From Mycobacterium scrofulaceum (GTDB lineage: Bacteria; Actinomycetota; Actinomycetes; Mycobacteriales; Mycobacteriaceae): 64,000 nucleotides of DNA. Numbering within the stretch: position 1 is the stretch's first letter; the number at the start of each line of letters is the position of its first letter. Location: NCBI RefSeq assembly GCF_001667885.1, contig NZ_LZJW01000087.1:101169-165168 (forward strand), in the 5' to 3' direction. A program made the translations under genes and the position numbers. Below are positions 25,824 through 33,653 of this stretch, piece after piece. Below the pieces are notes generated by a model, which had not been told where the DNA came from, ran no database searches, and saw only the letters and a list, made by a program, of their open reading frames with translations.

Positions 25824-27374
25824 ATGCAAAACATCGAACGGCTCGGCAACCAACCTCACCAGGGCGAGCGCTCACGCAAAGACAAGGTGCGATCGATCAT
25901 CCGGCACGACCTGCCTTCGTCGCTGGTCGTCTTCCTGGTCGCCCTCCCGTTGTCCCTGGGGATCGCGATCGCGTCCAACGCCCCGGTGCTCGCCGGCCTG
26001 ATCGCCGCCATCGTCGGCGGCATCGTGGTCGGCGCGATCGGCGGGTCACCGCTACAGGTCAGCGGCCCGGCGGCCGGTCTGACGGTGGTGGTGGCCGACT
26101 TGGTTTCTGACTTCGGTTGGGGCGTAACGTGTTTCATTACTGTCGCTGCGGGCGCACTGCAGGTGCTGTTAGGACTCAGCCGGGTCGCGCGGGCGGCACT
26201 GGCGATCTCGCCGGTGGTCGTGCACGCCATGTTGGCCGGCATCGGCATCACGATCGCGCTGCAGCAGGCGCATGTGTTGCTGGGCGGGAAATCCAAGAGC
26301 ACGGCCTGGCACAACGTCATCGAGCTGCCGGGGCAGATCATCGGCGCGCACCGGCCCGGGGTCATCCTGGGCGCCCTGGTGATCGCGATCCTCGTCTGCT
26401 GGCGGTGGGTTCCCGCCAAGGTGCGCCGCGTTCCCGGCCCGCTGGTCGCGATCGTGGTCGTGACGGTGATATCGGTCGTCTTTCCGTTCCACGTGCGCCG
26501 GATCGACCTCGAGGGCTCGCCGCTGGACGCGCTGCAACTGCCCGACATTCCCCACGATGACTGGAGTGCGGTCGCCATCGGCGTGATCACCGTCGCGCTC
26601 ATCGCCAGCGTCGAAAGCCTGCTGTCGGCGGTGTCGGTCGACCGGATGCACAACGGGCCCCGCACCGACTTCAACCGCGAATTGTTCGGGCAGGGCGCCG
26701 CCAACATGGTGTCGGGCACGATCGGCGGGCTCCCGGTCACCGGCGTGATCGTCCGCAGCTCGACCAACGTCAACGCCGGCGCCAAGTCGCGCGCCTCGGC
26801 CTTCCTGCACGGCGTGTGGATCCTGCTGTTCACCATCCCGTTCGCCGGGCTGGTCGACGAAATCCCCACCGCCGCGCTCGCCGGGCTGCTCATCGTCATC
26901 GGCATGCAGCTGCTCAAGCCGGCGCACATCGAAACCGCGATGAAGCACGGCGATCTCGCCGTGTACCTGGTGACCGCCGTCTGCGTCGTCTTCCTCAACC
27001 TGCTGCACGGGGTGATGATCGGCCTGGCGCTGGCCATCGCGCTGACCGGCTGGCGGGTGATCCGGGCCAAGGTGGAGGCCGCGTCCGTCGACGACGAGTG
27101 GCGGGTGCAGATCGAGGGTGCCGCGTGCACGTTCCTCGCGCTTCCGCGGCTCACCCGGGTGCTGGCGTCGGTTCCCACCGGAACGGTTGTCACCGTGGAT
27201 GTTTCGGTGCACTACCTGGACCACGCGGCGCATCAGACGATCAGCGACTGGCAACGCCAGCACGAGGCGAACGGCGGCACCGTCAACATCCGCGGAAGGT
27301 TCGAGACGGGCCATGCCCCTCGCAAGGATCCGAGTGCGGTCATCGAAGCCCAAAGGCCCGAGGCCGCCGCCTGA
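25824..27374 (+). CDS. SulP-family anion transporter with STAS-like tail
   Basis: A protein of 516 residues. The first 410 or so form 11-14 hydrophobic helices with SulP signatures (GLTVVVADLV region, ESLLSAVSVDR, LFGQGAANMVSGTIGGLPVTG). The last 90 make a short soluble domain resembling a reduced STAS domain. The family carries sulfate, bicarbonate or dicarboxylates; the substrate is undetermined, and no carbonic anhydrase gene is adjacent. It separates gpsA and htpX, which adjoin in M. tuberculosis, so this is an insertion or a loss elsewhere. The start ATG 25824 has a GAGGGAAG SD. Confidence 0.88.
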   Translation: MQNIERLGNQPHQGERSRKDKVRSIIRHDLPSSLVVFLVALPLSLGIAIASNAPVLAGLIAAIVGGIVVGAIGGSPLQVSGPAAGLTVVVADLVSDFGWGVTCFITVAAGALQVLLGLSRVARAALAISPVVVHAMLAGIGITIALQQAHVLLGGKSKSTAWHNVIELPGQIIGAHRPGVILGALVIAILVCWRWVPAKVRRVPGPLVAIVVVTVISVVFPFHVRRIDLEGSPLDALQLPDIPHDDWSAVAIGVITVALIASVESLLSAVSVDRMHNGPRTDFNRELFGQGAANMVSGTIGGLPVTGVIVRSSTNVNAGAKSRASAFLHGVWILLFTIPFAGLVDEIPTAALAGLLIVIGMQLLKPAHIETAMKHGDLAVYLVTAVCVVFLNLLHGVMIGLALAIALTGWRVIRAKVEAASVDDEWRVQIEGAACTFLALPRLTRVLASVPTGTVVTVDVSVHYLDHAAHQTISDWQRQHEANGGTVNIRGRFETGHAPRKDPSAVIEAQRPEAAA

Positions 27375-27383
27375 GTGGCGTGC

Positions 27384-27740
27384 TCAATCCCACCCGGAGA
27401 GCCCGAAGGTGTCGCTTGGAGCCCTCCCGCTGAGCTTTTGGACGATCCACTGGTTCATCGGCACCCCCTGCTCGCCGGCTTCCAGGGCGAGGCGGGCATG
27501 CAACTCCGGTGAGGTTCGCACCAGGAATCTCCCGCTGTGGCGGCGCTCGGAAAGCGGTTCTGGAACGGCGTCGCCGCAGGCGCGGAGCACTTCGACATGC
27601 TCAGCGACGGCCTCCTCGATGGCCGCCACGGCCTGGGAGGCTGTCGGCGCCTCACGCCTCAGGTACGGCAATTCGACGCAGACGCCGAGGTATTCGCTGT
27701 AGTCGGGCAACCACTGGGCGCGGTAGGTGTAGTGGTTCAC
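27384..27740 (-). CDS. HicB-family antitoxin-like repressor, no HicA partner visible
   Basis: A protein of 118 residues. The N-terminal half has the HicB fold (YRAQWLPDYSEYLGVCVELP), and the C-terminal half a ribbon-helix-helix (RFLVRTSPELHARLALEAGEQG) that would bind DNA. HicB normally neutralises the mRNA interferase HicA and represses the operon. The 139 bp to htpX is too short for hicA, and downstream is the convergent SulP gene. GTG 27740 was chosen over GTG 27782 because a long operator (27744-27771) lies directly upstream of it and would otherwise be coding. It may be leaderless. Confidence 0.8.
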   Translation of the reverse strand: MNHYTYRAQWLPDYSEYLGVCVELPYLRREAPTASQAVAAIEEAVAEHVEVLRACGDAVPEPLSERRHSGRFLVRTSPELHARLALEAGEQGVPMNQWIVQKLSGRAPSDTFGLSGWD

Positions 27741-27743
27741 GCG

Positions 27744-27771
27744 CAATGTGATAGCACGGGCGATATCAAAT
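27744..27771 (-). promoter_or_regulatory. Operator O1 of the HicB gene
   Basis: A degenerate palindrome built on TTTGATATCGCCCG on the minus strand. It matches operator O2 at about 24 of 28 positions and ends 3 bp upstream of the GTG start. It probably overlaps the promoter, as expected for autorepression. Confidence 0.65.
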
Positions 27772-27828
27772 CCGGGAGTCACTCATCCCCAGAAACCCGG
27801 CTGTCTCCGGAACCATATGGCTCTCGTC

Positions 27829-27858
27829 GAATTTGATATCGCGGGCGATATCAAATTC
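27829..27858 (-). promoter_or_regulatory. Operator O2, perfect 14-bp inverted repeat
   Basis: GAATTTGATATCGC and its exact reverse complement are separated by 2 bp. The site is 85 bp from O1, close to eight helical turns, so both lie on one face of the DNA and could be bridged by HicB. It is located between hicB and the 3' end of htpX. Confidence 0.7.
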
Positions 27859-27879
27859 CGCGAAGCGATCATGCTTCGG

Positions 27880-28740
27880 CTAGCCCCGCGCCATCGCCTC
27901 CAGCCGGCGGATGCGGTCCTCTATCGGTGGGTGCGTCGAGAACAGCGAACCGATCCGCTCACCCGCGCGGAACGGGTTGGCGATCATCAAGTGCGCCTGG
28001 CTGGCCAACTGCGGCTCCGGCGGCAGCGGGGCCGCCTGAACACCGCCCGAGATCTTGCGCAGGGCCGACGCCAGGGCCAGGGGGTCGCCCGTCAACACCG
28101 CGCCCGATTCGTCCGCCTGGTACTCACGCGACCGTGACACCGCGAGCCGCACCACGGTGGCGGCGATCGGGCCCAGCAGCGAAACCAGCAGCAGCGCAAA
28201 GGGATTCTCGCCGTCCCGGTTGCCGCCGAACATGCCCGCCCACATGGCCATGTTCGCCAGGGCGGTGATGATCGACGCCATCGCTCCGGCGATGCAGGAG
28301 ATGAGGATGTCGCGGTTGTAAACGTGGGATAACTCGTGACCCAGGACCGCGCGCAGCTCGCGTTCGTTGAGGATCCCCAAAATGCCGGTGGTGCAACACA
28401 CCGCGGCGTTGCGGGGGTTGCGGCCGGTCGCGAACGCGTTGGGGGCGTTGGTGTCGCTGATGTACAACCGGGGCATCGGCTGGTGCGCGGCGGTCGCGAG
28501 CTCGCGCACGATCCGGTACATCACCGGGGCCTGCAGCTCGGACACCGGCTGTGCGTGCATCGCGCGCAGTGCCAGCTTGTCGCTGTTGTAGTACGTGTAG
28601 ACGTTCATGCCGATGGCGAACAGCACCGCCAGGAACATCGCCGTCCTGCCGAACAGCGAGCCCACAAACACGATCAACGCGGACATACCGACCAACAGGG
28701 CGAAGGTCTTCAGCCTGTTGGCATGGGGATGCCAGGTCAT
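27880..28740 (-). CDS. htpX: Membrane zinc metalloprotease HtpX
   Basis: A protein of 286 residues of the M48 family that degrades misfolded membrane proteins. Two N-terminal transmembrane helices (about 12-48) precede the zinc site HELSH (His135, Glu136, His139). A second pair of helices (about 148-200) follows, then the third ligand region SREYQADE. It is the orthologue of Rv0563. The start ATG 28740 follows a GGAGG-type SD. grcC1 lies 70 bp upstream on the same strand. Confidence 0.94.
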   Translation of the reverse strand: MTWHPHANRLKTFALLVGMSALIVFVGSLFGRTAMFLAVLFAIGMNVYTYYNSDKLALRAMHAQPVSELQAPVMYRIVRELATAAHQPMPRLYISDTNAPNAFATGRNPRNAAVCCTTGILGILNERELRAVLGHELSHVYNRDILISCIAGAMASIITALANMAMWAGMFGGNRDGENPFALLLVSLLGPIAATVVRLAVSRSREYQADESGAVLTGDPLALASALRKISGGVQAAPLPPEPQLASQAHLMIANPFRAGERIGSLFSTHPPIEDRIRRLEAMARG

Positions 28741-28810
28741 CGGTTCCTCCTTGGACCATCAACTATCGCTAATTGAACGCCTGAAACGGCGGCCAAGGTT
28801 CCCCGACGCG

Positions 28811-29827
28811 CTACCCGTGCCGGCTGATGGTGTAGTCGACCAGCGTCTGCAGCGCCCGCCGGCCGGGGACGTCGGGCAGCAGGGCCAGCTCGTCGCGCGC
28901 CTGCCCGGCGTATTCGGCCAGCGTCTGCTTGGCCCTGGCCATCCCCGGGGACGCCCGCAACAGCGTCAGCGCCTCGGCCACCGCCTCGTCGTCGTCGATG
29001 GGCCCGGCCAGCAGCTCGCGCAGCCGCGCCGCGTCCGGCCCGGGTTCGCGCAGCGCGTAGACCATCGGCAGCGTGTGAACGCCCTCGCGCACGTCGGTGC
29101 CGGGCAGCTTGCCGGACTCGTGCGAATCGCTGTCGATGTCGATGATGTCGTCGGAGATCTGGAAGGCGGTGCCCACGATGCCGCCGAGCCGGCTGAGCCG
29201 CTCGACCTGCTCGGCGTCGGCGCCGGAGAACATGGCGCCGAACCGGCCCGCCGCGGCGATCAGGCAGGCGGTCTTCTCGTACACCACCTTCAGGTAGTGC
29301 TCGATCGGGTCGGCGCCCTCGGCCGGCCCCGTCAGCCCGCGCGTCTCCCGCATCTGCCCGGTCACCAGTTGGGCGAACGTCTCGGCGATCAACCGCACCG
29401 CCTCGGGGCCGAGCCGCGACACCAACCGCGACGCGGTGGCAAACAGGTAATCGCCGGCCAGGATCGCGACGTTGTTCCCCCAGCGGACGTTCGCGGTGGG
29501 CGCACCGCGGCGCACCTCCGCCTCGTCCATCACGTCGTCGTGGTAGAGCGTGGCCAGGTGCACCAGCTCGATCACCGAGCCGGCGATCGTCACCTCGTGC
29601 GCGTCGGGGGACGGCCCGATCTGGGCGGACAGGACGGTGAACAGCGGCCGGAATCGCTTGCCGCCGGCCTTGAACAGGTGCGTCAGCGAGTCGGTCATCA
29701 CCTCGTCGGCGCTGCGCAGCTCGGTGTCCATCAGCTGTTCGATGCGCCAGACGCCGTCGCGGACCGTGGCGGCGAAGGCGGGGTCGCCGAAGTCGATGCC
29801 CGCCACCACCGTCGCCGGAGTACTCAC
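28811..29827 (-). CDS. grcC1: Polyprenyl diphosphate synthase
   Basis: A trans-isoprenyl diphosphate synthase of 338 residues that extends allylic diphosphates to the long chain used for menaquinone or carrier lipids. The first aspartate-rich motif is LYHDDVMDE and the second QISDDIIDID; both hold the Mg-diphosphate groups. It is the orthologue of Rv0562 by sequence and position. The start is GTG 29827, 6 nt downstream of a TATGTT -10 on the minus strand, which predicts a leaderless mRNA. The divergent menJ begins only 15 bp away and modifies the same isoprenoid chain, so shared control makes sense. Confidence 0.92.
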   Translation of the reverse strand: MSTPATVVAGIDFGDPAFAATVRDGVWRIEQLMDTELRSADEVMTDSLTHLFKAGGKRFRPLFTVLSAQIGPSPDAHEVTIAGSVIELVHLATLYHDDVMDEAEVRRGAPTANVRWGNNVAILAGDYLFATASRLVSRLGPEAVRLIAETFAQLVTGQMRETRGLTGPAEGADPIEHYLKVVYEKTACLIAAAGRFGAMFSGADAEQVERLSRLGGIVGTAFQISDDIIDIDSDSHESGKLPGTDVREGVHTLPMVYALREPGPDAARLRELLAGPIDDDEAVAEALTLLRASPGMARAKQTLAEYAGQARDELALLPDVPGRRALQTLVDYTISRHG

Positions 29828-29833
29828 CCGACC

Positions 29834-29841
29834 AACATACT
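29834..29841. promoter_or_regulatory. Overlapping divergent -10 elements for grcC1 and menJ
   Basis: AACATACT holds CATACT (29836-29841) reading right toward menJ and, on the other strand, TATGTT (29834-29839) reading left toward grcC1. Each sits 6-7 nt from a GTG (29849 and 29827), the spacing of leaderless mycobacterial transcripts. The two polymerases could not bind at once. Confidence 0.6.
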
Positions 29842-29842
29842 G

Positions 29843-31081
29843 GTGAGCGTGGAGACGAAAGCCGACCTGGTGGTCGTGGGCGCCGGACCCGCCGGTTCGG
29901 CCGCGGCCGCGTGGGCGGCGCGCGCGGGCCACGACGTGCTGGTCATCGACTCCGCCAGCTTCCCCCGGGACAAGGCCTGCGGTGACGGGCTGACGCCGCG
30001 CGCGGTCGCCGAGTGCGAACGGCTCGGCCTGGGCGACTGGCTGGACACCCGCATCCGGCATCGCGGCCTGCGGATGAGCGGGTTCGGCGGCGAGGTGCAA
30101 GTCGACTGGCCGGGACCCTCGTTCCCCTCGACCGGCAGCGCGGTGGCCCGACTCGAGCTGGACGACCGGATCCGCAAAGTCGCCGAGGACTCCGGCGCGC
30201 GAATGACGTTGGGCACCAAAGCCGTTGCGGTGCATCATGATTCGTCTGGGCGAGTGGTGTCGCTGACGCTGGCCGACGGTTCGGAGGTGGGATGCCGGCG
30301 GCTGATCGTGGCCGACGGAGCCCGGTCTTCGCTGGGCCGCAAGCTGGGCCGGCGGTGGCACCAGGAGACGGTGTACGGCGTCGCGGCGCGCGGGTATCTG
30401 GCCACCCCGCACGCTGACGACCCGTGGCTGACGTCGCACCTGGAACTGCGCGGACCCGACGACAAGGTGCTGCCCGGCTACGGCTGGATCTTCCCGCTGG
30501 GCAACGGCGAGGTGAACATCGGCGTCGGAGCGTTGTCGACGTCGAAGCGGCCGGCCGACCTGGCCCTGCGCCCGCTGATCGACTATTACACCGACCTGCG
30601 CCGCGAGGAATGGGGCTTCACGGGGCCGCCGCGGGCCGTGTCGTCGGCGCTGTTGCCGATGGGCGGCGCGGTGTCCGGGGTGGCCGGACCCAACTGGATG
30701 CTGATCGGCGACGCCGCGGCCTGCGTCAACCCCCTCAACGGGGAGGGCATCGACTACGGGATGGAGACCGGACGGCTGGCCGCCGAGCTGCTGGACTGCC
30801 GTGGCCTGTCTCAAGACTTGTCGCGGGTGTGGCCCTCGCTGCTGCAGCAGCACTACGGCCGGGGATTCTCGGTCGCGCGCCGGCTGGCGCTGCTGCTGAC
30901 CTTTCAGCGCTTCCTGCCCGCGACCGGACCGATCGCGATGCGCTCCCCCAAGCTGATGACGATCGCCGTCCGGGTGATGGCCAACCTGGTCACCGACGAC
31001 GACGCCGACTGGGTCGCGCGGGCCTGGCGCGGAGGCGGCCGGCTGTCGCGGCTGATCGATCGCCGGGTGCCGTTCAGCTGA
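29843..31081 (+). CDS. menJ: Menaquinone reductase MenJ (geranylgeranyl-reductase family)
   Basis: A flavoprotein of 412 residues that saturates one isoprene unit of menaquinone to give MK-9(II-H2). The FAD-binding loop GAGPAGSAAA is near 12-21. The family segments CGDGLTPRA near 48 and GDAAACVNPLNGEGIDYG near 290-308 place the isoalloxazine. It is the orthologue of Rv0561c. GTG 29843 is taken from the expected length; GTG 29849, two codons later, fits the leaderless -10 better. It is divergent from grcC1. Confidence 0.92.
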   Translation: MSVETKADLVVVGAGPAGSAAAAWAARAGHDVLVIDSASFPRDKACGDGLTPRAVAECERLGLGDWLDTRIRHRGLRMSGFGGEVQVDWPGPSFPSTGSAVARLELDDRIRKVAEDSGARMTLGTKAVAVHHDSSGRVVSLTLADGSEVGCRRLIVADGARSSLGRKLGRRWHQETVYGVAARGYLATPHADDPWLTSHLELRGPDDKVLPGYGWIFPLGNGEVNIGVGALSTSKRPADLALRPLIDYYTDLRREEWGFTGPPRAVSSALLPMGGAVSGVAGPNWMLIGDAAACVNPLNGEGIDYGMETGRLAAELLDCRGLSQDLSRVWPSLLQQHYGRGFSVARRLALLLTFQRFLPATGPIAMRSPKLMTIAVRVMANLVTDDDADWVARAWRGGGRLSRLIDRRVPFS

Positions 31082-31158
31082 GGCGTTGACGTGCAGGAAA
31101 AGGCTTCCGGCCGGGTCGCGGGAGTCAACAATTTTCCGCGCGCTTCAACACAGCGGTG

Positions 31159-31164
31159 TATAGT
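31159..31164 (+). promoter_or_regulatory. -10 element of a leaderless secreted-protein gene
   Basis: TATAGT lies 7 nt upstream of ATG 31172 with no Shine-Dalgarno between. The expected start point coincides with the A of the start codon. No convincing -35 is seen. Confidence 0.6.
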
Positions 31165-31171
31165 CCGGCTA

Positions 31172-31525
31172 ATGAAGGGAACGAAGCTGGCTACTATCGG
31201 CGGCCTGGCCGCCGCCGCCGTCGCGCTGGCCGCGCCGGCGCTGGCCTCGCCGCCGCCGTCGAACGACTACGACGCCCCGTTCAAGAACACGGTCAACGGC
31301 TTCGGCATCTACCAGCCGCAGGACCAGCTCGCCTGGCTGGGCAAAATCACCTGCGACCGGATCGGCCGCGGCGTGGACGGCGACCCGTACAAGTCGGCCA
31401 ACTTCATCCAGCACAACCTGCCGCGGGGCACAACCCAGGGCCAGGCGTTCCAGTTCCTCGGGGCCGCGGTGGACCACTACTGCCCCGACCAGGTCGGCTT
31501 CGTTCAGCGGGCCGGCACCCACTAA
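31172..31525 (+). CDS. Secreted DUF732 protein (Rv0559c-like)
   Basis: A protein of 117 residues with a signal peptide (basic start, then an alanine-rich core to about residue 24, cleavage near ALA-SPPP). The mature domain is of the small mycobacterial DUF732 family and has two conserved cysteines (in KITCDR and DHYCPD) likely to form a disulfide. The function is unknown. It is the orthologue of Rv0559c, whose partner in M. tuberculosis is the methyltransferase gene Rv0560c; that gene is absent here. Leaderless translation is predicted. It converges with menG 7 bp away. Confidence 0.86.
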   Translation: MKGTKLATIGGLAAAAVALAAPALASPPPSNDYDAPFKNTVNGFGIYQPQDQLAWLGKITCDRIGRGVDGDPYKSANFIQHNLPRGTTQGQAFQFLGAAVDHYCPDQVGFVQRAGTH

Positions 31526-31532
31526 CGCGTTC

Positions 31533-32225
31533 TCAGCGCAGCGGCTTGTAGGCCGCGTGTAATGCCACGATGCCGCCGGTCAGGTTGCGCCACCGCACGG
31601 CCGCCCACCCGGCCCGGGAGATGTCGCGCGCCAGGTGCGACTGGTCCGGCCACGCCCTGATCGACTCCGCGAGATACACGTAGGCGTCGGGATTGCTGGA
31701 CACCGCGCGGGCCACCCGCGGCAGCGCCCGCATCAGGTACTCCTTGTAGGCGGTGGCGAACAGCCCATTGGTCGGCGTGGAGAATTCGCACACCACCAAT
31801 CGGCCGCCCGGCCGGGTGACGCGGGCCATCTCGCGCAGCGCCGCCTGCGGGTCGACGACGTTGCGCAACCCGAAACTGATTGTGACGGCATCGAATACGT
31901 CATCACCGAACGGCAGTCGGGTGGCGTCGGCGGCGACTTTCGGGACGTCGCGCGCGGCGCCCGCCGCGAGCATCCCGACCGAGAAGTCGGCCGCCACGCA
32001 CCACGCACCCGATTTCCTCAGCTCGACCGTCGACACCGCGGTGCCCGCGGCCAGGTCCAGCACCTGCTGGCCGGGTCCAATCTCCAGCGCCGACCGGGTT
32101 GCGCTCCTCCAGTACCGGTCCTGACCCAGCGACAGCACGGTGTTGGTCACGTCATACCGGCGGGCGACGCCGTCGAACATCGACGCGACATCCCGGGGGT
32201 CCTTGTCCAACGCCGCGCGACTCAC
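31533..32225 (-). CDS. menG: Demethylmenaquinone methyltransferase
   Basis: Methylates demethylmenaquinone with S-adenosylmethionine, the last ring step of menaquinone synthesis. The protein has 230 residues. UbiE/MenG signatures are [12 protein letters not shown] at the N-terminus, the SAM loop LDLAAGTA near 57-64, and [13 protein letters not shown] near 117. It is the orthologue of Rv0558. ATG 32225 is divergent from an SDR gene whose GTG is 55 bp away. Confidence 0.94.
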   Translation of the reverse strand: MSRAALDKDPRDVASMFDGVARRYDVTNTVLSLGQDRYWRSATRSALEIGPGQQVLDLAAGTAVSTVELRKSGAWCVAADFSVGMLAAGAARDVPKVAADATRLPFGDDVFDAVTISFGLRNVVDPQAALREMARVTRPGGRLVVCEFSTPTNGLFATAYKEYLMRALPRVARAVSSNPDAYVYLAESIRAWPDQSHLARDISRAGWAAVRWRNLTGGIVALHAAYKPLR

Positions 32226-32280
32226 GAAGGAAACGCTACCGCCTGGGAATTACGCGGTGGCGGCGGCGTTGCAACACTGC

Positions 32281-33105
32281 GTGACTGAAAAAGTTTGGTT
32301 TATCACCGGGACATCGCGAGGGTTCGGACGCGCATGGGCGATCGCGGCGCTGGAGCGCGGCGACAAGGTCGCCGCCACGGCCCGCAACACCGCCTCGCTC
32401 GAGGACTTGAAAGAGAAATACGGCGAGGCGCTGTTGCCGATCCGTCTGGACGTCACCGATCGGGACGCCGACTTCGCCGCGGTCAAGCAGGCGCACGACC
32501 ACTTCGGCCGCCTGGACATCGTGGTCAACAACGCCGGCTACGGGCAATTCGGGTTCGTCGAGGAACTCTCCGAACAAGACGCCCGGGATCAGATCGAGAC
32601 CAACGTCTTTGGGGCGCTGTGGATCACCCAGGCCGCGCTGCCGTATCTGCGCGAGCAGGGCAGCGGCCACATCATCCAGGTGTCCTCGATCGGCGGCATC
32701 TCCGCGTTCCCGCTGGTCGGCATCTACCACGCGTCCAAGTGGGCCCTGGAAGGCTTCTCGCAGGCGCTGGCCCAGGAGGTCGCCCCGTTCGGCGTGCACG
32801 TCACGCTGATCGAGCCGGGCGGCTTCGACACCGACTGGGCCGGAGATTCGGCCAAGCACGCCGACCCGCTGCCGGCCTACGACGAAGTCCGCGCCGCCGT
32901 GCAGGCCGAGCGCAGTAAGCGCTGGGCCAGCCCGGGCAATCCGGAGGCGTCGGCCGCGGCGCTGCTGAAGGTGGTCGACGCCGAAAAGCCGCCGCTGCGA
33001 GTGTTTTTCGGGTCGTCGCCGCTGCAGACGGCCAAGGCCGACTATGAGAGCCGGCTGCGCACCTGGGAGGAATGGCAGCCCGTCGCCGAGCTGGCCCAGG
33101 GGTAG
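32281..33105 (+). CDS. Short-chain dehydrogenase/reductase
   Basis: An NAD(P)-dependent SDR of 274 residues. The GTSRGFG cofactor loop is near 9-15, NNAGYG near 84, and the catalytic Ser and YHASK are near 138-155. It resembles the many mycobacterial SDRs of unknown substrate. The GTG at 32281 begins the domain directly. No Shine-Dalgarno is apparent, so initiation may be leaderless. It has no counterpart between menG and mgtA in M. tuberculosis and forms the left part of a small inserted block. Confidence 0.84.
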   Translation: MTEKVWFITGTSRGFGRAWAIAALERGDKVAATARNTASLEDLKEKYGEALLPIRLDVTDRDADFAAVKQAHDHFGRLDIVVNNAGYGQFGFVEELSEQDARDQIETNVFGALWITQAALPYLREQGSGHIIQVSSIGGISAFPLVGIYHASKWALEGFSQALAQEVAPFGVHVTLIEPGGFDTDWAGDSAKHADPLPAYDEVRAAVQAERSKRWASPGNPEASAAALLKVVDAEKPPLRVFFGSSPLQTAKADYESRLRTWEEWQPVAELAQG

Positions 33106-33178
33106 CGAGCGACGGACGTCGGCGCCCCACCCCTAATGGCCAGAGCCTTCGCCATCGCTCGTCGCGACACCACCGAGA

Positions 33179-33427
33179 CTAGCGAGCGGTGCGAATGACG
33201 AAGGCGTCGATGTTCTCGTCGTAATCGACCGATTCGTCGACGAACAGCTCGCCCACCGGGTGGCCGTCCTCGGCGACGGCGATGAAGGTCGATTCCTCGG
33301 GGTTATACGTCACCGACCCTTGCACGAACATCGCCGCGACCTCGCGCCCGTCGGCCCCGTAGACGACGAGCTTCAACCCTCCCGCATCCTTGACGTACTC
33401 CGCCGCCTCCGCGCGCGTCGTGACCAT
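33179..33427 (-). CDS. Hypothetical 82-residue protein
   Basis: A small acidic protein with an alternating strand pattern (KLVVYGADGREVAAMFVQG, FIAVAEDGHPVGELFVDE) suggesting an all-beta or alpha/beta fold. No family is recognised. ATG 33427 has a purine-rich AAAGGACT upstream. It is divergent from the ECF sigma gene across 226 bp that hold three copies of a GGAA(A)CCCTT motif, so it may be controlled by that sigma factor. Confidence 0.65.
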   Translation of the reverse strand: MVTTRAEAAEYVKDAGGLKLVVYGADGREVAAMFVQGSVTYNPEESTFIAVAEDGHPVGELFVDESVDYDENIDAFVIRTAR

Positions 33428-33473
33428 CCTTGCGAGTCCTTTCTGTACCACCGAGCCGTCAGGGTGTCGGCTC

Positions 33474-33582
33474 GGAAACCCTTGGTGATCCGATGATCCC
33501 GCCGTGCCCACCGGCTGTCTCCAGTACGCCGGTACTCGATTTGCCGCAAGCGGAACCCTTACCGAATGGGTAGGAAACCCTT
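33474..33582. repeat. Three GGAA(A)CCCTT repeats in the shared upstream region of the sigma gene
   Basis: Copies lie at 33474-33483 and 33573-33582 (GGAAACCCTT) and 33552-33560 (GGAACCCTT). GGAAC-type sequences are typical -35 elements of ECF sigma factors, so autoregulation is possible; a matching -10 is not obvious. A short dyad AGTAC-GCCG-GTACT (33521-33534 region) lies between them. Confidence 0.5.
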
Positions 33583-33653
33583 CCCCTCCGGGAGCGGAAA
33601 ACTGGCCCCCACGGTAATTACCCGATCCCCGATAATGGCCGAGCATTTCAGTC

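Noticed and set aside
29828..30853. Upstream extension of the grcC1 frame giving a 680-residue protein
   Set aside because: The extension is antisense to menJ and not protein-like; the synthase begins at GTG 29827 next to a promoter.
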